A stretch of 64,000 nucleotides of DNA from assembly GCA_024449915.1 (NCBI GenBank), contig JAMZAV010000101.1, positions 558,001 through 622,000 on the forward strand, in the 5' to 3' direction. The notes beneath the pieces are model-generated. The model made no database searches. It worked only from the letters and a program-made list of their open reading frames with translations, and was not told the origin of the DNA. This document shows positions 45,080 through 55,829 of the stretch, piece after piece (position 1 is the stretch's first letter; each line of letters opens with the position of its first letter). This DNA is from Sweltsa coloradensis (lineage: Eukaryota; Arthropoda; Insecta; Plecoptera; Chloroperlidae). Both the position numbers and the translations under genes were made by a program.

Positions 45080-46990
45080 GATTGAGTGTTGTGTCACTGC
45101 TTCTAGGAAGGACCTCTGTCCACCCCCCGAGAGGCTGGCGTGACTGACAAGACGCGTGGGTTTACCTGTTTATCCATGACATGACTAGGACGGATGAGAC
45201 TGTCAGGGTTTCGCGGGGTTAAGTGACGTGCAATGTGATATCCTCTTCCTCTTTTTCATAATATATGTAAGTGACACATCTAAACGTTGACGGTGGTATT
45301 GATAAATGATGTTTTATTAAGCTATGACAGCTTAATCGCATAGAAGCCAAAATGAAGTTTGATATTGATTTGTATAGGACGTTAAAATTTGGTATCTGTA
45401 ATAAACACTTCAAAAACCATTGTACAAAATTAAGGAATTTGTGTAATGTTTTCAAAACTGTTGATGCACAATTCAAAGTTTCTCAAAATATGTTTCAGGT
45501 TTGAAATAAAATATGTTATTTAAGTCAATCTTAAAACAAACCGTAATTAATATAACGGAATTGAAAAGAATTATAATGGCAGTTCTTAGAACAAATTAGT
45601 CCATGGACCAGACACCCATTTCATTTAATTACTATTTTGTCCTATATTTTGTGTTTTATTTGGGTCACGTTGATTAAATTTACAGTAAAACTAGTTTTTA
45701 AATTGCTAGCCAAATGCAACGCATTAATTAACTATTAGAACAACGAAATGTACAAAAAATTAAAACTTTTGAAATTCTTGAATAGATAATAATAACTTAT
45801 GCCATTTTATTCGTATGTAATTATTGCTTACCAAGAGATAAAAGGTCAGCTAAGCTAGTCGCAAACAAATTTCTATATGTAATCGTAACCGTTGCACAAT
45901 GTTGAAATAATGCAGATAAAGCATTAATTAATTTACATAGGCCTATATTATATAATCCTGCGAACTACGATAATTTCCATGGTAAAATAAACTTTTAAGG
46001 AATGAGTTTAAATCACGCTGGCAATGTTATTTCTAAAATGAATTCACATTCATTTTTACAGACATCTCTTATTTTTGCATACACCGGGGAAAAACTGAGA
46101 CAAAGAACCGAGGGAACTTTTTTATTTTTTTATTTATTTAACCTCCTTTTCAGTTATATAAACGTATTTACAAAGGAGAACAATAAATAAAACTAATTAC
46201 GTTTATCCACAGGAAAAATAATAAACTGTAGCTTCGCAGATTTTTAAATAATATTGTTACAACAACCATGTGTATAATAATTAGACAATATTTTATAACA
46301 TTTATAATGTTCATTTAAAATGTAAAATCAATTTACCTGAAATTGAATAAAATTTTAGTCATATTTTATTTATTTTTTAACTAAAGAGAACAAAAAGTAA
46401 TATAAAACATCAAAACAGGAAAAGGAACATGAAAATACTACGTCTTGTAATTACAGCATAATTGGTGTAATGGGAACCGTCGTCACACTGCGTGGTAGGT
46501 TGTCTAACCGCAGCTGAAAGCCAAGCTGCCCTGTGGTTCCTGTCATTGGGGTTCCCAGGAGCAAACATTACAGATAATGTCGCCGGAAAAGATAATACGT
46601 TTGGTGACATAAACGCAAATGATATCAGGAAACTTAGTGGTTCTCAATAGTGATATTGCTGTGTTGCTTTAGTTACTAGACTAAAGCAGTCATCTTACTT
46701 CTAGATACGATGAGAATGAAGCCTAATTAAGTAACTCATCAATGCGATATTCGGAACATACAATGGAACAAGCTTTGTACTGGCACGGTTGCACCTCAAC
46801 AGTATGACAAGGAATTATTTATATTTGTGTGACATGTAAGCTAGAGCTATATATGACTGTACATCGGAGGGCTGTGTGCGGGACAAACTTACTACCTGAA
46901 TGTCTTACATAGCGAAAGATTCACTCCACAACATAACAACTAAAAATAACTTCACCAATTTGAACAAAGACTAGAGCAAAATTCAACTTT
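45080..46990. other. No supported gene or repeat
   Basis: AT-rich. The minus frame 46410-46610 (APGNPNDRNHRAAWLSAAVR) is mildly coding-like but lacks support. Confidence 0.45.
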
Positions 46991-46994
46991 TCTG

Positions 46995-47597
46995 GAAATT
47001 ATTGAACGAGTGAGCGTAGCGAACGGAGTGATCTCCATTCGACTTAAACGGCCCTTATTGTTTTTCTGCGTGCGTGCGTGTGTGTACGTTGAAAATCAGC
47101 CGAATCGCTGAACAGATTGTGCTGAAATTTTAAACAGACATCCGGTACGAGTTTATTGAGAACTGCTAACAAAATCAGCAAGATTCATTGCGATTTAAGC
47201 CTACAAGAAATAATAAACTGAAAAATAGACTTCCAATGTTTAGAAATTATTTTAACGACAATGTTTTAGATTTTGAAAATATATTTTTTGATTGTTATTC
47301 GCCTGGCCGTGAAATGCCGTGCCCATGCAAGGTCTGTCGAATGTTGGACGTCAAGGTACCCCCAAATTCCGTTCGTAGATTGAGTAAACCTTGCAATATT
47401 TTCACGTATTTCGTACTGGCTATGTGTACCATAGAAGGCCCTATTGCCACAGATGATGGACTACACTGCGTTATGCATTTCAAAACATGTTTAATTATTT
47501 TTTAAATACAATCTAGAAATTACAAAATCTTTCCCGACCAGGGGATTGAACCCACTCCTTTCACATTTCGGCTACAAGGACGCCTTAGCCAACTAGA
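46995..47597 (+). repeat. Composite repeat ending in a tRNA-like head
   Basis: GAACGAGTGAGCGTAGCGAA to TCCGGTACGAGT matches 12156-12340. 47215-47480 matches 13142-13395. 47528-47597 is the minus-strand tRNA-like head (GTGGGTTCAATCCCC) as in 14236-14305. The order of blocks is kept at both loci, except for the elements inserted in the 12-14 kb copy. The 105-codon frame 47188-47505 lies wholly inside. Confidence 0.65.
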
Positions 47598-47880
47598 CTA
47601 GGGAAACGCCAAAGTTGTAGTTAGAAGAGTGAGCGAGTCATGTGGTGAGTATACCCGGGAACATTTGCATTTAAGTTTGATAATTATATTCGTATAAATA
47701 ATAGTTTTTTAAAGTTTAGTTGGATATGGGGACGGCGCGTCAACTGTAAGGTCATAATGCGTCTCTTCTAGCCTATGATAGGCTAGGTAGGCCTAAGGTA
47801 GGGGGAAGAAAAGTAATGTAATCGGGTACTCAACACATTGCTCACTCACTCGTTTAACAACGACTTTGGCGTTTCCCTAG
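47598..47880. mobile_element. 283-bp TIR element (CTAGGGAAACGCC / GGCGTTTCCCTAG)
   Basis: 13-bp perfect termini, extended by AAAGTTGTAGTTAGA / TCGTTTAACAACGACTTT with mismatches. Contains the GGCGCGTCAACTGTAAGGTC repeat. Sister of 14306-14559. Confidence 0.85.
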
Positions 47881-49424
47881 TAAGTAAACAAGTCAAAATA
47901 ATAATTGACTCCTGCGTCAGGGTAAATAATACTCATAACGAACAAGCTATAAATACCAAGAGTTAATTTTCATATACCAAGTTCTGTAGTTTTGTGTAAG
48001 TTGTTTTTATCTTCTAAAAAGAACTTTCGATTTATACACTTTTCACAACATTTGTTCTGTTTTTTTTCTGGCCCAGCTCCAGACCAATTTCCTTGCATGA
48101 AAGTTCGAAGAACAACCCCCTCCCCTCTGATAAAACCTCCCCTAGAAAACATCTATGGTGCGCTTCTGATGGGAGCCTACGTCACACTTATCCTCAAATA
48201 CCATTGGGTGTGTCCCTTGCGTGAAACACAGTCGTTCATGATACGAAGCCATCTATAGCGATCTTTCAGAGACGTTAAGCCACTTACCTTTTAATCTGAC
48301 TTATATGCTTTAGATTTATTAACAGTAAGAAGATACCATAATTATCGAGATTAAAAGAAGCCCTTCTGCTCGTAAACTACTTGTCTACAAAATGGCGCCC
48401 ACAGGGGTGTTAGCGGATAAGCACAATTAAGTCCCTCATAGCCAATCAGAAGGTTTTGCTCTTCGCGCGTAGAGTCCAATGATAAATAACGGTCTAAACG
48501 AGTGCTCCTGATATTGTCAGGAAAAGAACAGGCGCACAGGTTTCTGATGTTTGTGATAATATAACTATCATATTTCGCACGAACTAATCTGAAGAAAGAA
48601 ATGTTAACATCCACGACAGGTTGCAAAATATACTCTCCTAAGAGAGGCATACGCAAAAATTATTTCAAAACGTTTTACGTCTTAATCATTAAATTAAATT
48701 AAATTAAATTAAATTCAAGAAAGCTACTTTTTGCGAAATTTTCTTGAAATTGGAATAAACGTGCAATGTTTAAGATTATCGGATAAATTTCGCATGTTTC
48801 AGTATAAACTTAACTCAAAATCTTAATTGATTTAGAAATGTGCCTGTGTACTATAGAATAACGTTTACGTGCAATACGGTATTATTAATAATTTACCCCC
48901 AACCCCATCATAAAGCTGAGGGTCTCCGCAAAGCCTAGAAACACGTACACTTATACTGTTTATAGTTGCGAGTTGTTTGTAGCATGTTCAAATACGATGC
49001 TATATTCCTTGGTACATTCTAAGCCCATGTAATACGCTTTATGACATTTCGGAATTAGCTGCCTCGTTTATTGCGGCACGTAGAAGCTTTAATAAAGCTC
49101 GTGTTTGCTGAGGGCGAGATGAATGTGGCTCAATCGCGTGGGCCAACAACATTCCCGTCTCTTCGTTTAGTACGTGTCATCATTTATCAATTTGTTGTGG
49201 CTTACACTGTGTTATTTTTATCCAATTTGTCAGTCAGTTCTTAGTATGTTAAGGGATAATGAAGAATTGAGGTCTCGAAATTGTAATTCAAACAACATAC
49301 AAACACAAATTTCAAGTTTTTCGCGATTTGGGATAGATTATACCGATTATAGGTACATATCGATTGGTGATAACGACTTGTAAAATGTAATATATTTTCC
49401 TATTTGCTAATATTCTTTAATTTC
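47881..49424. other. No supported gene; short (ATTAA)n at 48690-48715
   Basis: Only the pentamer microsatellite is supported. The 101-codon minus frame 48351-48656 has no recognisable feature. Confidence 0.5.
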
Positions 49425-49605
49425 AGAAAATTTAAATTTCTCCAATTTCGGTATCACCATTTCCATTGCCTTTAGTAATACCACCCTAAACATCAGATTG
49501 TGAGTGAGGATTATGCTTCTCAGAAATTTTAATTTTAAATTTCACCAATTTCGGTATCACATTTCCACTGCCTTTAGTAATACCACCCCCTCTTCAGTAA
49601 CACCA
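49425..49605 (+). repeat. Tandem duplication, period 103 bp
   Basis: CCAATTTCGGTATCAC and TGCCTTTAGTAATACCACCC recur 103 bp apart. Confidence 0.85.
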
Positions 49606-51399
49606 CACTGTCTTCATGCACACATATAGAGCAGAAGATTTTAATTGAAAAGTTCTTCCTCGCGTGTTTGATTGTTCGACGTCTTCGGATTCATCCCATG
49701 TATGGAACTGGAAGAGAACTTTCTTTACGTGCTTGGGGGAGAAACTCATAAAACTTTTATCAGGATCGTTACTTCCTTCGGGGTTTCAATATGAGACGTA
49801 CGGTAGGGTCGTGGGTCTTGAAAGGGGCGGAAAATAACGAGGAAAGGCCGAACAAAGCATTGTTTCGGGCACGCTCTAGATATCATCATGGCTGCCACAT
49901 AAACTTCAACAACTCCTCAGTTTAATGACGTTAATTATTCTCGTAACGAGGACGCGTAATAAAAAGCGACAGCCTGACGCTCCCACGCGAAATCAAACAT
50001 GTTTCATCCGAACAACGGGCCATCTAAAAAATAACGTTCAATTTCGTTGTAAAAGCTCCTTCTCTTCCCATTTTGAAATGATACATCAGTTTTCTTTTAG
50101 AAATCAGAGTTTTAAAGTATACACTGTTTTCAAAGAATGTATATTCATCATAGCAATACACGCAAGTGGTAACAAGTTGAATAAAAATATGAATAATATA
50201 GTGGTGTATGAATTTGAATTGTCATTGTTTCCTTGATGCATACGTCAACAAGTTTTCCGCTGGCACGGTGTCGTAAAAATCGATGCAATGCGGCTGAGTG
50301 AGTGTTTTACGCAATCGTAGGCATATACCTCGCATTGCACGCTCCAACAGAAATCTATGTTTGCATCTAGTTGGTTATATATTATTATAGAAATATAAAT
50401 TGACTTAAGGATCACGTCATCACAATCGTTTGATGACTTTACAAATAAAACGCTGAACGCTCACAAATCAAGTTGTGTGCTAAGTGTTATCGCAAGAGAA
50501 ACGAGGACAGCACAAGTGGTGAGGGGGGCTAGATTTGAGTTGAGAAAGTGTTTCCTATCGCAAAACTGAAATAATTTCGTGTTATTATACATTATGCATA
50601 AACATGAAAGTTTCGACTCTTTCTTTTGTTACTTGACGTTGTCCATTTCTTAGCTTTTAAGCATAACGCAAATACAACAACGGTATGAAATCTAACGTGT
50701 AAAGCTGTGTTTACTAGTTATGAAGTTGTGGTTTGACATCAACATTAATTCAAGGGCATAACGTACATCGCGATTATTTGTATTGTTTATATACAAATTG
50801 GATCTACAATAGATGAATGGTAGGCCTAAGCTTTCGACATAACAGCAAAACACGTAAACACTTATGGTTATTAACAATTAGTCAAATCAAACCCAAACAG
50901 CATTTTATTCTAATTGATAATGCATAATATGAACGCACACAAGGATAGGGTGTCAGTGGCGATAGCGAAATAAGGAACGTGTGAATTAGAGCGGGACCAC
51001 GATTGTACAAGATATTGCTCTCCTGTCTGTACAACTTAAATCACTAAAATATACGCAGCAACTGTTGTTCATTTCAACCCAGACCATTATCCTGTAAATT
51101 TTAAATAATGACCACACTTCTCAATTTACTAGATCAAACACTATAGTAATATTTTCATCCCAACATAATATAAGCATTTATATTTCCACAGGAACCACTC
51201 TCACTTTTGAATTAGAACTACGCATAATAAAATAACAAACGTCAATACAAAAAACTCCAATCCCCTTCAAGTTTGTAAATAAAAATTATAATTTCACAAT
51301 ATAAATTCCTGTTCTCGTACATCTTTTCATCCTCTCTATTCCTTCAGATTGATAATTACGTATGTTAATAACATTAGTTTTATTACTATGTGTGATATT
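49606..51399. other. No supported feature
   Basis: Contains a 103-codon plus frame (49925-50236) without family features, and AT-rich sequence. Confidence 0.45.
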
Positions 51400-51429
51400 A
51401 TGGAGCGACGATCCCCTGTATGCAACACT

Positions 51430-51640
51430 TATCTGTCTGTCATCCGTCCATCTGTACGTGTGTCACATCTCACGATAAAAACCAATCATGAGCCCCGATT
51501 CACAAGCGATTTTTGGTTGAAATTGCATTTAAACAAGGCGGATACATACTATTTTTGGTGACCCTAAAGGCCAAGGGGCGGCGGAAAGGTGAACCTATTA
51601 TATACCCGGCACCTCCACCAACGAGCTCAGTGTTTTGGAA
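51430..51640 (+). repeat. CCCGGCACCTCCACCAA-family copy
   Basis: TCTGTCTGTCATCCGTCCAT, GTGTGTCACATCTCACGATA, TTTTTGGTGACCCTAAAGG, then the core at 51605. Confidence 0.8.
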
Positions 51641-52461
51641 AAACGTGTAAGTAAGCGCAATTCCTTTCTTTGGATAATATATACTTTTGCCCCGTGCTTG
51701 ATAGGTTATACTCTTATAACATGTTTATAGGTATGCCATCTATGTAATTCAGGTCTAAAGTGTACATGGCTTGAATTAAATGCTCACCCAGTCGCTCCAA
51801 GAGAGTAAAATAGTTGCGCAATCGAGTTACTTTCATTCATTCATCTATTTATTATTTTTATTTTTATAACTTAAAAACGAAATTAAAAGTTTTAAAATTC
51901 TTTAAAATTTTGAAATTTGGGGAACTGTTTTAGCAAAAAATAAAGTAACTTAGACTCCCTAGATGAAAAACACGATAGCAATATTGTTCAGCTATGAACA
52001 AACTTGAATTTAAAAAAACAAACATGCAAGGACGACAAAAGTTCCAGAGAGGGTCACAGTAACTAGTCTGCAGTAGCCCTACGTGGTAAACGTGACGGCG
52101 AATTAGACTTTGAATATGTATTACATAGTTATTTTTATTTTTATTTTTGAGCCTAGTGCCCAATAATTTAAAATGTTACCCCAACTGTGTATAAGTCCTT
52201 TGGTTTGATTAAGATAAAATAGAGCAACATTCTCTGGTGGTACCAGATAGCTGCACCATGGACGCCGTGTCGGTTAAATCGAACGGAGCTCTCTACCGCA
52301 AGGGTTTTAAAACGAGTAACAACTCTTGTGCTAGGTTTTATTGAGCTATTTGAGTCTCAACAAGTGCATATCTATCAACTAAGTAAGTCAGACGAAATAT
52401 TACATTTAATTCTCGTTGGAAAGTCGTATTTATTATTAATATATATATTAAGTCGTAAGTC

Positions 52462-52870
52462 TGTATGGCTCGTTAGTCTTGTGGTTAGCGTATCTGCTTC
52501 CAATGCAGAAGGTCCAGGGTTCGATTCCCGTCAAAGTCAGAAGTTTTTTAACTTCTTTTGGTAACATCAATTATTGTCTTAGGAGTTTGTAAACGGTGAC
52601 TTTGGAGCCGTCCTAGCAACGAAGCACATAATAAATTCAGAGTTGTTCTCAATCGGCTTTGTTGATTCTGGCGTTGATACGCGGGTGTTTGCACTGTCCA
52701 TATCACTGATTGCTATATATTTTCCATTAAAAAATATCGATCTTTGGTTGGTTATCGCTCACTCGTCGATTGCGTCGGGGCCTACAGGGTTGGCTTGGTC
52801 GCTTTGATTTACTGTCCCCCACTGGAAATCAGTTATATAACTGAGTGGGTAGACTCTAAATACAATTTAT
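52462..52870 (+). mobile_element. tRNA-headed SINE, best-preserved copy
   Basis: The head GGCTCGTTAGTCTTGTGGTT (A-box), TCTGC-TTCCAAT-GCAGA (anticodon-like arm, loop reading CCA) and GGGTTCGATTCCCG (B-box) is tRNA-like, but the acceptor stem does not pair. The body carries GTTTGTAAACGGTGACTTTG and CTCACTCGTCGATTGCGTCG, and the end is ACTGAGTGGGTAGACTCTAA plus ATACAATTTATT. Copies at 32080-32462, 32519-32722, and a tail at 29405. Confidence 0.85.
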
Positions 52871-53631
52871 TTATTTTTTATTTTATAAAACACAGTTCCA
52901 GCCAGCCAGAATCATCAAATAAATTAATATAAGTGAGGTGGTTGTCGCGGGAAGTTGTAGGAAATAAAACGCGCTAAAAGAAAACACATTAGCACAAGTT
53001 TTAAAACGTTTGCCGATTTCTATTGTTATCGTCTTCAAACCAGGATACAATCAGCGACGGCAAAGGTTGGATAGTGTGTTCACTTTCGTAGTTCTGGTTG
53101 CGCTAGGTCATGACTGGTGCCCTCAATGATAGCACACTCTCACTTTTCAATCCTTCTCAAATAGTCAACACCGCCATATCTCAAAGATTCTTATCTTCCC
53201 GGTGCCTGGAACGACATTAGCTTCGTTCTTACATTGTATATGTTTTAGGATGTAGGTTGTGGAAGGTTTCTTTCTCGGGTTCATCTCTAGACAGGATAAA
53301 GGACAATAATAATCGTGTTACCTTCGAAAGGTATACTCCACAACCGTAAATTTTATAGTCGGAGATTATTATTATTATTATTTATTGATCGACATCAGAC
53401 ATATTACATTGTACATACATATTACAAGATATTATAATGTGCACGCAATATTATGCCTAATGAGAAAAGGATGCAGGAAACGGAACCCACGTTCCATCCA
53501 CTTAAATTAGTTTTCTGTAACCTTTTAAAGTTAAACTAAATGTAGTGATGTATACTAATCAACATAAGATACCCTCCCTCATCAAATTGCTCTTACCAGA
53601 TACCAAAATATGCAACAAGCATAGGAACCTA

Positions 53632-53970
53632 CTAGGAAAACGCTCAGTTGGACGCGTTGTTGAGCGAGCACCGGTACGTGCAACATGACCCGAGTACGAC
53701 ATTCCCCTAAGGCCCACCACACAGTGTAGGCCTAACTGGATATTGACATTGTACACTTTATACTATTCCAACATCTTTGCATTGTTCTAATTCACGTCAT
53801 GCCTTCTAAAGTGTATATTTGTATCTTCACTGCCTCCTTCATTTTTAACATCATTTTTTCGAAATATGATTACCAATAAGTCTTAAGGTCTTAACCGATT
53901 TAGCTGAAAATTTGGAAAATAGGAGAGAATGTTGTACTATTGACCCTGCAAAATTTCATAAAGATCGCTA

Positions 53971-54008
<38 letters not shown>

Positions 54009-54208
54009 ACCAACGATGGATTTGTCACATACACAACACTATACACTATACAGCAACCCCCTAGGTGGTATGTACATGTGTGCAAAATTTCAGGTCGATC
54101 AGAGAAACGGTGCGACCTGTATCGAAGCAGTAACAGAAAAAAAAAAAAAAAAAAAAAACAGACATTCGAGCCATAAGAGTCAAGTGGAGACGCTCGCTTC
54201 GCTCGCTC
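53632..54208 (+). mobile_element. CTAGGAAAACGC element, diverged copy E
   Basis: Head CTAGGAAAACGCTCAGTTGG and tail GACGCTCGCTTCGCTCGCTC. The interior differs from copies A-D but keeps the TTTCATAAAGATCG-type block. It holds a long T-run near 53971-54003 and an A-run near 54137-54158. Confidence 0.65.
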
Positions 54209-54258
54209 AAAAATTGGAACGACGATTACACCACGCTTTCCCCGGGTTCAAGCTTAAT

Positions 54259-54530
54259 GGTGGAGGTGCAGAATATATATATTTCAAATTACTGGAGTGG
54301 AGATTGGAGAGCTAGCGCCGCCCTCAGGTTACCAAAAACAATATAGCCTCTAATGTATTATAACTTTTTTATAGCCTATAATTTACAGGCAATGCCAACA
54401 AAAACAAGGGCAACAGTCGCGCCCTAAAAGGCATGCGAATCGGAGGGTATGTTCGGTTTTATCGTGAAATGTGATACATGACGGACGGACGGACGGAAAA
54501 GTGATGCGTATGGGGGAGTCCCGCCCACAC
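54259..54530 (-). repeat. CCCGGCACCTCCACCAA-family copy, reverse, decayed core
   Basis: The core appears as TGGTGGAGGTGCAGA. The family 5' end is at right: GACGGACGGACGGAAAAGTG after TGTGATACATGACG. Confidence 0.7.
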
Positions 54531-54841
54531 TATTAACCAAGGCGGTTTTATTTTATTAGGAACACAAACTATAAGATACTCATCATTTGTTTGTATCGAG
54601 ACGCTCTTCAGATTTCTCCCTGCCACATATTATCAAAGGTGTTTGGGTACTTCGGAAGGAATGTCCAAGGGTCTTTAGAATGACTCGAATCCAGGATTAT
54701 CCTGGATTTATGAAAATAATTCAGGAGTGCCGGTGGCTAGGATCAATCCACAAGCAACCCATACCTAATAAGTTTCTCTTGTAAGCGATGTGCTAGGTAA
54801 CAAAGTAAAATGTTATTTCGGTGCTTCTCTGTGTAGTTCAG

Positions 54842-54997
54842 TGCGCACCCACCAGAGTGACTAACAACCCTTCGAGCTCAGTGGTTCGAGCGTCTGATCG
54901 GTATGACGTCATCGCGAGATGTGACAAGCTCAATCTAGTGGAAGTGTCACCCGTTCCAAACAGTTACGCAACGGAAATGCGCCAACTGTTTAAAGGG
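54842..54997 (+). CDS. Candidate internal exon of an unknown plus-strand gene, phase 0-0
   Basis: A 156-nt open segment between acceptor CTTCTCTGTGTAGTTCAG and donor GTGAGT. It is the only frame open throughout; both others have stops. It reads CAPTRVTNNPSSSVVRASDR, then YDVIARCDKLNLVEVSPVPN and SYATEMRQLFKG. Higher GC and coding-like third positions contrast with the flanks. I do not recognise the protein. It joins in frame to 55743-55829. A possible 5' start, MDAVSVKSNGALYRKGFKT, lies at 52259 in good Kozak context (GCACCATGG) but has only weak donors. Confidence 0.4.
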
Positions 54998-55742
54998 GTG
55001 AGTGCCGAGCAGAACCGGTGATGCCCAAGATTTAAATAGTGGAAACACCCCTTTACCCTACTAAATGATGTTGGAACAAAGTGTAGTGATATGTATATAA
55101 GGATGAATGTGCAATATATCTGCAAAAAGTAAAACCAATACTCATTTTTATTTTGTTATGTCTTATGGCCATGGAAGAATGAATATCCAGTCAATATTTT
55201 ACGTTTATTTATTATGTATTTATATTTTTTACATATATTTCTCTATCTATTGATGTGCAGTCATAACATTGTAAATAATGTCAAGGGAAAGATGTATTGC
55301 AAGTATTTCTTTAATAACATCTACATATTTTATGAAATATAAAGTATGTCAGGTCAGTGTTTGGTTTCTGCACATTTTTCGATTTGTCATGTTCATCATT
55401 GTTATTCCGGGGAGCTCTTCAAATTATTATGATATGTAATTTGTATTATTTAATACCTGTGAGGGTAAACATCATTGTAAGTAAAACACGAAAAATGTGT
55501 GGACGCATTCGAAACTTTTGATATAATCAAACAAGCCTGCTGTATGTTCATTTTTCAACAACGAGTAAACGAAAAACTATGGAATTATTTTGTAAACTTG
55601 CAAGAAAGGGCCAAGTGAAAGCATCCGTAAAATTCCAAACAAATAGGTTTTTAGCTCTGTCTATTCTCACTTTAATAATATATTTTGTAAAACATACTAA
55701 TATTTTTAAAATATAATATTATTATATCTATTATCATTGCAG

Positions 55743-55829
55743 AAGCAAATGACTATTCAGCTGCTGAAATATACCCACATGAAGAAGTTGATCAGTGGAT
55801 ACCACCTAGATAAGTTAAGTTTTAATTAA
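55743..55829 (+). CDS. Candidate terminal exon of the same plus-strand gene
   Basis: Acceptor TATCTATTATCATTGCAG is strong. In phase 0, matching exon 54842-54997, it reads KQMTIQLLKYTHMKKLISGY then HLDKLSFN and TAA at 55827. In another phase it reads ANDYSAAEIYPHEEVDQWIP then PR and TAA at 55811, which looks equally protein-like. The double reading lowers certainty. AT-rich sequence follows. Confidence 0.35.
   Translation, partial: KQMTIQLLKYTHMKKLISGYHLDKLSFN

Noticed and set aside
47188..47505. 105-codon plus frame with CPCKVC motif
   Set aside because: Falls inside a dispersed repeat; the related 13.1-13.4 kb copy does not keep the frame.
52462..52545. Functional tRNA gene (CCA anticodon-like loop, A and B boxes)
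   Set aside because: The acceptor stem does not pair, and the sequence runs into a SINE body present elsewhere in the window.
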